Source of the DNA: an uncultured Akkermansia sp.
GTDB taxonomy: Bacteria > Verrucomicrobiota > Verrucomicrobiia > Verrucomicrobiales > Akkermansiaceae
Direction: 5' to 3'
DNA length: 64,000 bases
Assembly: GCA_947631435.1 (NCBI GenBank)
Contig: CANRLM010000001.1
Location: forward strand, 50,178-114,177
Shown here: positions 18,860 through 26,479 of the stretch, piece after piece
Layout: the number at the start of each line of letters is the position of its first letter
Numbering within the stretch: position 1 is the stretch's first letter
Notes under the pieces: generated by a model
Database searches by the model: none
Seen by the model: only the letters and a program-made list of their open reading frames with translations
What the model was told of the DNA's origin: nothing
Translations under genes and position numbers: made by a program

Positions 18860-21673
18860 TTATTTTTCCTTCTCCGTGAGTTTTTGGTACAGGGTGAACA
18901 GGTGAGTCACGCGGTTGGAATCATCGGCGAACTTCCTCCCGTATGCGGCATCAACAGCTGAATCCAAATCTCGGTGAGCCTTGCGCAAATCATCGGGCAT
19001 GGTGTTCGGGTCGTACAAATCCGCAAGCGTACTTTCTGGGTACTTTGCGCGGGCGTCTAAGACTGCCTGTGCGCAAGCCTCTATCCTTTCGCGTTGTTTG
19101 GCTGTTGGTGACGGCCATGGGAAATTATTATAGGCTACTTTATTTGAATAGCGATAACGCATTTCTAATCTGCAAACAACCGTTCGCATCCAAGCCATGT
19201 GAATAGCTGAGGTGAGTATACCGAAGTGGTATATCGTGGCATCAGGGATAAGCAGTAACAGATTACTTGCTATAGTTTCCTCCGTTAGGAAATCAATAGG
19301 CATATATTCCCGCCGCTCGGATGAAGTGACGGGTAAAGCAAGATAACTACCCTTCGGCATATTTTCTACATGGAAGCGACGGGGGGTATCGGCTATTTTC
19401 CTTGTCGGCGCGCTCTTGCTAGCGGCGCGGTAAGCTCGTACTTTTTCCACGCGCTCCATACAGTGGGGGAGCGTACGCAAAATGTTCGGGGCTACGTCTC
19501 CAAGCCAGAGGCAAAAGCGTTTCTTCCCATTGATGAGTTCTTCTGCACCCATCCAAGGGTGAAAATAGGGGGCTGCACCCGGTTCCTGCGCCAAGAATGC
19601 TTCCTTCTCTTCCGGGGTAAAGAGGTAGTAGCCTCCATCAATAGGTTTGTTGCCACTACCCATTTCAGGAACGTTGCAGAGCGGTTTCGTGCGGTTAGCG
19701 ATAAAAACGTCTGCCCCGTCCATCAGGTAGCCATTGAGCCGGGAAACACGATGTTCTTCTCCGTGTTCATCGAACAGGCGGCAGGGTGTCTTCTGTCCGC
19801 TGAACCCGACAATGACGCAGTGAACCGCCGCCGTGTCCTTCGTCTCGTTTGCCCACTTGAACGTGCGGTAGGCAAAGTTGATTTTCATGCCGAGCTCCTG
19901 AAGAACATGCCGCCAGAGAAGAGCAACAGATTGCCCCTGCGTGACGGAGTTCGTTGCCACAAAGGTTGTACGAGTAGCCGGGTCTCGCTGCATGATTTCC
20001 GCTGCCTTAACAAACCACGCCGAAACATAATCCAGGTCTCCAGCCCCGTGAATACCTTTGCAGGTTTGGAGCAAGCCTTCCTTTTGCTCCTTGCTCATGT
20101 ACCGCGCTCCCACAAAGGGCGGATTGCTGATGATATAGTCCACGTGCTTGGCGGGTGTGTTCTCTGTCCAGTCCAAGAAAAGGGCGTCATTCTCGCGTAT
20201 GTTGTCATACCCTTTCAGGGGCAGGAAGTCGGGAAGCTCTTGCGTGGAGAACTCCTGCGTTTCCTGCCACATTTGCGCGTCCGCTATCCAGAGAGCCGCC
20301 TTGGCAACCGACACGGCGAAGTCGTTAATCTCAATCCCGTAGAATTGCTGCATGGTAACCTTCACACGGGAAAGCTCACCGCCGAAACTGCCTTGCCCGT
20401 TGGAAAGGTAACGCAGGGCGTCATTTTCCAGACGTCGGAGAGAAATGAATGTTTCGGTGAGGAAGTTGCCGGAGCCGCATGCCGGGTCAAGGAAGATCAG
20501 GGAAGCGAGTTTATCGCGGTATTCTTCCAGCTTCCTGGCGCGCGCCTTCTCGCTGCCGCGCTTGGCTTCTGCAATGGAGCGCAGTTCCTCTTTAAGGGCG
20601 TCCAGAAAAAGCGGGTCAATCACCTTGTGGATATTCTCCACGCTGGTATAGTGCATGCCGCCGATTCTCCGGGTCGCCGGGTTCAGTGTGCTTTCAAACA
20701 GCCCTCCGAAGATAGTCGGGGATATTTCGCGCCAGTCAAAATGCGCCGCGTCCTTAATCAGCCCGCACAGGTTCTTATCCAGCATGGGAATGTCCGGAAT
20801 CTCCTGCCCGCCGTCATCGAACAGCCCGCCGTCCACATACGGGAAAGCCAGAAGTTCCTTGTCGTAGCGGTCGCGCCTTTCGGGGTCCATATTGAGCGCG
20901 CGGAAAAGCTGCAAGATACGAGCGCGCATGTCACGCGGATTGTCTGCGGCATCTGCCAGATACTCCCAAAACTGATTCTTGCGGAAGAGTCCGGCATCCT
21001 CCGCATAAAGGCAGAATACGAGCCGCACGCAAAACTTATTCATGCTTTGCAGCGTGGCGGCGTCCTTCCCGCTCTCCGCATTTTCAAGAAGCGCGTTGTA
21101 AATCCGCGAAATGAGAACGCCCGCCTGCATGGACATTTCCTTCTCCTTTTCCACGCGGGAATTGCGGGCATCCACGAGAAACTGCAAACGGTGCCACTGC
21201 TCGGGAAGTTCGGAAAGTGCGATACTGCTCACAGGTACGGCGGGCTTCGCAGAGTTCATATCATGAATACGAATCTCGCGGAAGTTGCACGTCACAATCC
21301 AGCGCGCATGTTTATCTACGGGCAGATTGTCCGAGTAACGTTTGGCTTGTTCGTAGGGCGTCAGCATGTCGCCGCCGGACTGCATTTGCGGCGCGTCCAT
21401 GTCAACGCTGCTGCTCTTCTGCTCAATGAGCACCCGGGTATCCGGCAGGTAAGCATCAATGAAGCGGGTAGAGCTGCCTACCTTCACGCGCATTTCAAAG
21501 CTGATCGTTCGGCTGTCACTGCGCACGCCAAGCACCTCTTGCAAGAGTTCAATCCAGAAGCTCTGCGTCTCCTGCTTCTCATCGCCCGGCGCCGCCGTCC
21601 ACTTGTCTGCAAACGCCTTTGCGGCGGCTTTCCTCTTTGCCGTCTCCGTCGCCGGGCTGGTCGTCGTTTCCAT
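18860..21673 (-). CDS. Single-polypeptide restriction-modification / DNA adenine methyltransferase, MmeI-like (Type IIG/IIL)
   Basis: N-terminal FIDAYLPDTRVLIEQKSSSVD (EXK nuclease-like), motif I FLDPACGSGNFLTETFISLRRLEN, motif IV ISNPPFVGARYMSKEQ, C-terminal specificity-like region. Confidence 0.85.
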   Translation of the reverse strand: METTTSPATETAKRKAAAKAFADKWTAAPGDEKQETQSFWIELLQEVLGVRSDSRTISFEMRVKVGSSTRFIDAYLPDTRVLIEQKSSSVDMDAPQMQSGGDMLTPYEQAKRYSDNLPVDKHARWIVTCNFREIRIHDMNSAKPAVPVSSIALSELPEQWHRLQFLVDARNSRVEKEKEMSMQAGVLISRIYNALLENAESGKDAATLQSMNKFCVRLVFCLYAEDAGLFRKNQFWEYLADAADNPRDMRARILQLFRALNMDPERRDRYDKELLAFPYVDGGLFDDGGQEIPDIPMLDKNLCGLIKDAAHFDWREISPTIFGGLFESTLNPATRRIGGMHYTSVENIHKVIDPLFLDALKEELRSIAEAKRGSEKARARKLEEYRDKLASLIFLDPACGSGNFLTETFISLRRLENDALRYLSNGQGSFGGELSRVKVTMQQFYGIEINDFAVSVAKAALWIADAQMWQETQEFSTQELPDFLPLKGYDNIRENDALFLDWTENTPAKHVDYIISNPPFVGARYMSKEQKEGLLQTCKGIHGAGDLDYVSAWFVKAAEIMQRDPATRTTFVATNSVTQGQSVALLWRHVLQELGMKINFAYRTFKWANETKDTAAVHCVIVGFSGQKTPCRLFDEHGEEHRVSRLNGYLMDGADVFIANRTKPLCNVPEMGSGNKPIDGGYYLFTPEEKEAFLAQEPGAAPYFHPWMGAEELINGKKRFCLWLGDVAPNILRTLPHCMERVEKVRAYRAASKSAPTRKIADTPRRFHVENMPKGSYLALPVTSSERREYMPIDFLTEETIASNLLLLIPDATIYHFGILTSAIHMAWMRTVVCRLEMRYRYSNKVAYNNFPWPSPTAKQRERIEACAQAVLDARAKYPESTLADLYDPNTMPDDLRKAHRDLDSAVDAAYGRKFADDSNRVTHLFTLYQKLTEKEK

Positions 21674-21856
21674 ACGCTAAAGAGAGTGTAACACAGACGA
21701 GGAGGTATAAAAAGAAAAATCACGGCGGAGCAGTCGAACAGAAAAAACCGCCCGGCACATGGCTCATTCCTCCCGTCACTATTTTACCCCCTCTCCTCTC
21801 TTTATATTTTTTCTTGGGACTGATGCGGCATTTACCCTGATTTATTTTCGCACTGC

Positions 21857-21884
21857 TTGCTTTTTGCGCGGCGTAGTGTACAAT
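21857..21884 (+). promoter_or_regulatory. Possible promoter TTGCTT-16 nt-TACAAT upstream of the radical SAM pair
   Basis: TTGCTT 21857-21862, TACAAT 21879-21884; a TTG codon at 21894 lies 9 nt downstream, just before DYSERPFILFWEVTRAC. Confidence 0.4.
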
Positions 21885-21893
21885 GGCAGCGCC

Positions 21894-22949
21894 TTGAACC
21901 CCGCTGACTACAGTGAACGTCCCTTCATCCTCTTCTGGGAGGTGACACGTGCCTGCGCACTGGCATGCCGCCATTGCCGCGCAGAAGCGCAGAAAAAGCC
22001 TGCTGCTGATGAATTGACGCATGGGGAAGCCATGGAGCTGGCCGACCGGATCGCGCAGCTGCATCCGCAAATGCTCGTACTCACCGGAGGTGACCCCATG
22101 ATGCGCGAAGATCTGCCGGATATCATTCGCCGCACGACCGGCTCCGGCTTGCGTGTAGCGCTGAGTCCGGCGGCAACTCCCCTGCTGCTGCGGGCGAATT
22201 GGGAAGAACTGCGCACTGCGGGCGTCAGCAGTCTGAGTCTGAGTCTGGACGGCGCTACGGCAGAGACGCATGACCGCTTTCGCGGCGTGCCCCATACCTT
22301 TGAACGCACCCTGGAAGCAGCTCGACGCGCCAAGGAGGCAGGTCTCATGCTGCAGGTGAACACCACTCTTTCCGGAAGCACCATCCGGGAGCTTCCCCTC
22401 TTTGAGGCGCTCATGCGGCGCATCCTCCCGGATGTCTGGAGCCTCTTCGTCCTCGTACCCACGGGACGCGCTACGATGGAGGAGCTTCCTACCGCCGAAC
22501 AGTTGGAAATTGTCTGGCAGCGCGTGCTTGAACTCCGCAGAGAAAACCTCCCCTTCGTCATCAAAACCACGGAGGGGCACCACTTCCGACGCGCTTTGCT
22601 GCAAGCGGCGGCGGAAGGCAAGGCTTCCGCGCCGCGCCACCTCATCCCTACGCGCGACGGCAAGGGCGTCTTCTTCATCTCCCACACCGGGGAAATGCAG
22701 CCCAGTGGCTTCCTGCAAATCAGCCTCGGCAATGTGCGCCACGAGGATCTCATCAAAACCTACCGGGAGCATCCGATCATGCAAAGGCTGCGTGATGATG
22801 ATGCACTCGGCGGCAAGTGCGGCTGCTGTGAGTTCCGCCACGTCTGCGGCGGCTCCCGCGCGAGAGCTTACGAGATGACCGGCGATATGTTCGCTGCTGA
22901 GCCCCTCTGCTGTTACACGCCGATCGCTATGCGCACCCCATCTTCCTGA
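21894..22949 (+). CDS. Radical SAM/SPASM protein, AhbD-like (TIGR04053-like); start uncertain (listed ORF begins 21759)
   Basis: RPFILFWEVTRACALACRHCRAEA (CX3CX2C), LTGGDPMMREDL, SLSLDGATAETHDRFRGVPHTF, SPASM Cys GKCGCCEFRHVCGGSRARAYEMTGDMFAAEPLCCY. The N-terminal extension of the listed ORF does not look family-like. Confidence 0.85.
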   Translation: MNPADYSERPFILFWEVTRACALACRHCRAEAQKKPAADELTHGEAMELADRIAQLHPQMLVLTGGDPMMREDLPDIIRRTTGSGLRVALSPAATPLLLRANWEELRTAGVSSLSLSLDGATAETHDRFRGVPHTFERTLEAARRAKEAGLMLQVNTTLSGSTIRELPLFEALMRRILPDVWSLFVLVPTGRATMEELPTAEQLEIVWQRVLELRRENLPFVIKTTEGHHFRRALLQAAAEGKASAPRHLIPTRDGKGVFFISHTGEMQPSGFLQISLGNVRHEDLIKTYREHPIMQRLRDDDALGGKCGCCEFRHVCGGSRARAYEMTGDMFAAEPLCCYTPIAMRTPSS

Positions 22950-22955
22950 GCACCC

Positions 22956-24176
22956 ATGATCAACATCACCCGCCTCTGGACAGGCAACCAACAACCCGCT
23001 GACCACCTCCGCTACGGTGTTCCCGGCGCCGGGACCTGCGCGCCAACCACTGCCCGCAAGCGCAAGCCTATCGTGGTGTGGAACATCACCCGGACCTGCA
23101 ACCTGCGCTGCGTGCACTGTTATGCCGATTCTCATGCAGAAATCTACCCGGGAGAACTCAATCTTGAACAATGCCGTTCGGTGATTGATGACCTTGCAGA
23201 CTACGGTGCAAGCGCCCTTCTCCTCTCCGGCGGAGAGCCCCTGCTGCACCCGCACCTGCCGGAGCTGCTGGAGAGGGCTTCCTCCCGCGGTCTGAAGGTC
23301 ACCATCTCGACCAACGGCACCCGCATCACCCCGGAATGGGCTCGTCTCTTCAAGGAGGTCGGCGTGGCGTACGTGGGCATTTCACTGGATGGCATCGGCT
23401 CCGTACACGATCAATTTCGCGGCGTCCCGGGCGCATTCGATGCCGCTATCCGTGGGTTCCGTCTTTGCGAGGAAGTCGGACAGAAAACAGGTCTGCGCCT
23501 CACCCTCACCCGCAACAACGTGCAGTGCATGCCGCAGATTCTCGATTACATCGAGCAGGAGAATATCCCGCGGGTCTGCTTTTACCACCTCGTGCCCATG
23601 GGACGCGGCGTCGATGTGGCAGCGTTGCATCCTGATGAATCACGCGCTGCGCTTGACATGCTGATTGCGCGGGTCGAGAAGTGGCACGCGGCCGGGAGCA
23701 ATCGAGAGCTGCTCACCGTCACTCAACCGGCCGATGGCGTCTACCTGCTCCTTCGTCAACTGAAAGAAAAGAATCCTCTCGCGCAGCAAACGTTGCGCCT
23801 GCTCGCGTGGAACGGCGGGGGCGCCAACAGCTCCGGTCGCGGTATTGCCAATATTGATACCCAGGGTCGCATCCACCCCGACCAATTCTGGCAGCAGCTC
23901 ACCCTCGGCAATGTCAAGGACACCCCTTTCTCCCGGATTTGGGAGGCTGTCGACCAATCTGCAGCCGCTGACCGGCTCCGCGAGCTGCGCGGCAGTGACG
24001 ACCCCACCGAGCGCCGACAGAAGCTCTCCGGTCCTTGCGCCACTTGCAAGCTTTTCGCCCTCTGCGGCGGCGGCTACCGTACTCGAGCTGCCATTGCCAA
24101 CGGCTCCTGGTACGGCTCCGATCCGGCCTGTTACCTCTCCGCCGACGAGCGCCAAACCATGATCCCCTCGCTCTGA
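22956..24176 (+). CDS. ahbC: Radical SAM/SPASM protein, AhbC-like (12,18-didecarboxysiroheme deacetylase family)
   Basis: MINITRLWTGNQQPADHLRYG...RKPIVVWNITRTCNLRCVHCYADS; GRGIANIDTQGRIHPDQFW; C-terminal CATCKLFALCGGGYRTRAAIANGSWYGSDPACYL. Confidence 0.75.
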   Translation: MINITRLWTGNQQPADHLRYGVPGAGTCAPTTARKRKPIVVWNITRTCNLRCVHCYADSHAEIYPGELNLEQCRSVIDDLADYGASALLLSGGEPLLHPHLPELLERASSRGLKVTISTNGTRITPEWARLFKEVGVAYVGISLDGIGSVHDQFRGVPGAFDAAIRGFRLCEEVGQKTGLRLTLTRNNVQCMPQILDYIEQENIPRVCFYHLVPMGRGVDVAALHPDESRAALDMLIARVEKWHAAGSNRELLTVTQPADGVYLLLRQLKEKNPLAQQTLRLLAWNGGGANSSGRGIANIDTQGRIHPDQFWQQLTLGNVKDTPFSRIWEAVDQSAAADRLRELRGSDDPTERRQKLSGPCATCKLFALCGGGYRTRAAIANGSWYGSDPACYLSADERQTMIPSL

Positions 24177-24368
24177 AATATCCGGAATGAAGTATTGAGA
24201 GAACGCTCTCCCGCACGGAGGAGCTGAAACCTCGCGGCGGACAAAGACAGACTGAACCGGAGGTATGGCTTTACTCATCCACAAAGCCTTTCTGACCACT
24301 CCTCCCCTGTTGCCCCCCCCCAATTCCACCTTCGCAATCCCTCGCAAAGCTTGCCGGCGCGGGAAATT

Positions 24369-25169
24369 TCACTTTTTCGTTCCCCCCGGGTTGGCGGGCG
24401 GGGTCAGAGCGTCGCGCATTTCCCCGCTGCGGGCATAGTCCTCCGCGCGCAGTCCCGTCGCGTCGCGTAACTTGGCGTCCGCCCCGAGTTCCATGAGCAG
24501 GCGCACCGCTGCTGTACTCCCGCTCTGCGCCGCCTGGATGAGCGCCGTGCTGCCCTCGGCGTCGCGTCCGTTCACAGCGGCCCCGCGCATGATGAGCCAC
24601 CGTATGGCGTCGCATCGTCCGTACTGGGCGGCGGCGTGCAGCAGCGGAGAGCCTTCCCAGGCAGAAGCGGCGCTCAATCCCACCCGGACCAGTTCCTCGA
24701 GCGCCGCCACGTGGTTGCCCTCTGCCGCCCGGTAACCGGCGGCAATGAGTTGATCCATCGTCGGAGGCTGCTGCTGAATCATGCGCTGCAGATCCCTGAC
24801 TTTACCGAGGGCCGCAGCCCGGGTGAAGAGGGTTTCTCCTTCCTCATCCTGAGCATAGGGATTTTCCGCCTGTTGGTGCCGTATCCTGTTGTACGTGTCT
24901 TCCTCGACTCCGGAGGGCAGCGCCCGTACTGCCCACAGCATGCAGCCCAACGTGAAGAAGCTGCCCGCCCACACCACCTTCTCCAGCACGGGGCGGCGCG
25001 TGAACGACGCGGCAATCGCCAGGGTTGCATCCACCACCGCAACGGTGATGCATATCACAAAAATCCACAAATCTGCCAGGGCAGCGACATCCTCTCCGCC
25101 CGCACTGCGCCATGTTGCCAGCGCAATCACAACGAGCAGAAGGAAAATATGGACGAGTCTCCTTATCAT
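24369..25169 (-). CDS. Membrane-anchored ankyrin-repeat protein
   Basis: Two N-terminal hydrophobic segments, then ankyrin units SPLLHAAAQYGRCDAIRWLIMRGAAVNGRDAEGSTALIQAAQSGSTAAVRLLMELGADAKLRDATG. Confidence 0.8.
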   Translation of the reverse strand: MIRRLVHIFLLLVVIALATWRSAGGEDVAALADLWIFVICITVAVVDATLAIAASFTRRPVLEKVVWAGSFFTLGCMLWAVRALPSGVEEDTYNRIRHQQAENPYAQDEEGETLFTRAAALGKVRDLQRMIQQQPPTMDQLIAAGYRAAEGNHVAALEELVRVGLSAASAWEGSPLLHAAAQYGRCDAIRWLIMRGAAVNGRDAEGSTALIQAAQSGSTAAVRLLMELGADAKLRDATGLRAEDYARSGEMRDALTPPANPGGTKK

Positions 25170-25176
25170 CGTCCGT

Positions 25177-25205
25177 ACTCTACCACAATCTCAAGCGTCT
25201 GTCGA
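25177..25205 (-). promoter_or_regulatory. Predicted promoter TCGACA-17 nt-TAGAGT for the ankyrin gene; start codon 7 nt below the -10
   Basis: Minus strand: -35 TCGACA (25205-25200), -10 TAGAGT (25182-25177), ATG at 25169. Confidence 0.5.
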
Positions 25206-25215
25206 TTTTTTTCAT

Positions 25216-25305
25216 GCCGGAGAATTCGGCCCCGTTATCGCTTCGCAGGAACGCGCGGAGCGCGCGAACCCGGCACTTCCTCCTTCAAATTCGCTTCGTA
25301 CTTTT
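25216..25305. repeat. R1, copy c (inverted)
   Basis: CCGGAGAATTCGGCCCCGTTATCGCTTCGCAGGAACGCGCGGAGCGCGCGAACCCGGCACTTCC...TTCGCTTCGTAC; reverse complement of the R1 core. Confidence 0.75.
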
Positions 25306-25308
25306 CTC

Positions 25309-25337
25309 TTGACTGTACGTCGTTGGGGGGTTAGACT
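25309..25337 (+). promoter_or_regulatory. Predicted promoter of tpiA: TTGACT-17 nt-TAGACT
   Basis: TTGACT 25309-25314; TAGACT 25332-25337; ATG 25369. Confidence 0.6.
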
Positions 25338-25368
25338 TACGGCACATTGATCTGCAACACATCAAGCT

Positions 25369-26136
25369 ATGTCACGCACACCTATCATTGCCGCTAACTG
25401 GAAAATGAACATGGGGCCGAAGGAGGCCGAAGCATTTTTGAGCGCATTCAAGGAGGAGAAGCTCTGCGAGTGCAAGGGAGTGGAGAAAGTTATCGTTCCT
25501 CCCTTTGTGACGATACCGGCTGTGGTAGAAGCCCTGAACGGATGCTCCTGCCTGGGAGTCGGTGCGCAGGATGTGAGCGATCACGACAATGGCGCCTTCA
25601 CCGGTGAAATCTCCACGGCGATGCTGCTGGAGATCGGCTGCAAATACGTGGTTGTCGGCCACAGCGAGCGGCGGCAATACCACGGTGAAACCAATGCCTC
25701 CATCAACAAGAAGATCAGGAAGGCTCTCGCTGCCGGACTCATCCCCATCTATTGCATCGGGGAAACGCTTGAACAGCGTGAGGCGGGCAGGCTGGAGGAA
25801 ATCCTGCGCTCCCAGGTGGAGGAGGGATTGGAGGGACTCACCGCCGAACAGGTGGCGGGCCTCGTGATTGCCTACGAACCGGTCTGGGCTATCGGCACCG
25901 GCAAAACCGCCTCCGCCGCGGATGCCCAGGCAGCCCATGCGTTCATCCGCAGTGTGGTCGAACAAGCGTTCGGGGCTGATGCCGCGGCGGCAGTGCGTAT
26001 CCAGTACGGCGGCTCAGTGAAGCCCGCGAATGCGGCGGAGTTGATGGCCTGCCCGGATATCGATGGCGCGCTCGTGGGCGGCGCCGCACTGAAGCCCGAT
26101 TCCTTTGCCGCAATCATCCGCGCTGCAGGAGCGTAA
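25369..26136 (+). CDS. tpiA: Triosephosphate isomerase
   Basis: ANWKMN, VGHSERRQYHGE, VIAYEPVWAIGTGKTAS, RIQYGGSVKPANA, DGALVGGAALKPDSF. Confidence 0.98.
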   Translation: MSRTPIIAANWKMNMGPKEAEAFLSAFKEEKLCECKGVEKVIVPPFVTIPAVVEALNGCSCLGVGAQDVSDHDNGAFTGEISTAMLLEIGCKYVVVGHSERRQYHGETNASINKKIRKALAAGLIPIYCIGETLEQREAGRLEEILRSQVEEGLEGLTAEQVAGLVIAYEPVWAIGTGKTASAADAQAAHAFIRSVVEQAFGADAAAAVRIQYGGSVKPANAAELMACPDIDGALVGGAALKPDSFAAIIRAAGA

Positions 26137-26157
26137 AAACAGGAAAAACAAAGAAAG

Positions 26158-26350
26158 GGACGGAGTGTCGGGTTCGCGCGCTCTGCGGGACTTTGGCGCG
26201 GTCGGATTTTCCCGGAGAGAAGCGAAGGGGCAGTAGGGAAGGTTTTGCGAGTATGCGAAGCCGCATCCCCGGCTCAGCTTCGAAGGACGGAGTGTCGAGT
26301 TCGCGCTCCGCGCGTTTCTGCGAAGATCCAGCGCGGCCTCATTTTTGGAA
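26158..26350. repeat. R1, two tandem copies (d, e) with a partial R2 between
   Basis: GGACGGAGTGTCGGGTTCGCGCGCTCTGCGG... and CGAAGGACGGAGTGTCGAGTTCGCGCTCCGCGCGTTTCTGCGAAGATCCAGCGCGGCCTCATTTTTGG. Confidence 0.75.
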
Positions 26351-26383
26351 TAGAGCGGTTGGGGTGGTCGGAAAGGTTTTTTC

Positions 26384-26412
26384 TTGCGCGCGCGTGGGAA
26401 AGATGGTAGGAT
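26384..26412 (+). promoter_or_regulatory. Predicted promoter of giant 2: TTGCGC-17 nt-TAGGAT
   Basis: TTGCGC 26384-26389; TAGGAT 26407-26412; local GGGAAAGATGGTAGGATG resembles GGGGAAATCATGGTAAAATG upstream of giant 3 at nearly the same distance from the ATG (67 vs 66 nt). Confidence 0.5.
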
Positions 26413-26479
26413 GTAGTAGTAGAGTGGGGGAGCATAGCGTCATTCTCCCTCCTTTTTGTCTTCTCTTCCTGAAAAAACT

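Noticed and set aside
19370-21691. 773 aa plus-strand ORF
   Set aside because: Exactly opposite the methyltransferase, whose sense frame contains DPACGSGNF and NPPF motifs; antisense translation lacks recognisable features.
22956-24176. Assigning the radical SAM pair as a RiPP maturase system
   Set aside because: No precursor peptide or exporter nearby, and the AhbC-like N-terminus and C-terminal Cys pattern fit heme-pathway enzymes better.
24313-24321. Run of nine C residues, possible phase-variation tract
   Set aside because: Lies intergenically near an R2 half-copy, not at an obvious promoter or coding start; could be a sequencing-prone homopolymer.
26158-26350. Repeated intergenic blocks considered as a CRISPR array
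   Set aside because: Copies are dispersed, diverged and palindromic with no regular spacers; no cas genes in window.
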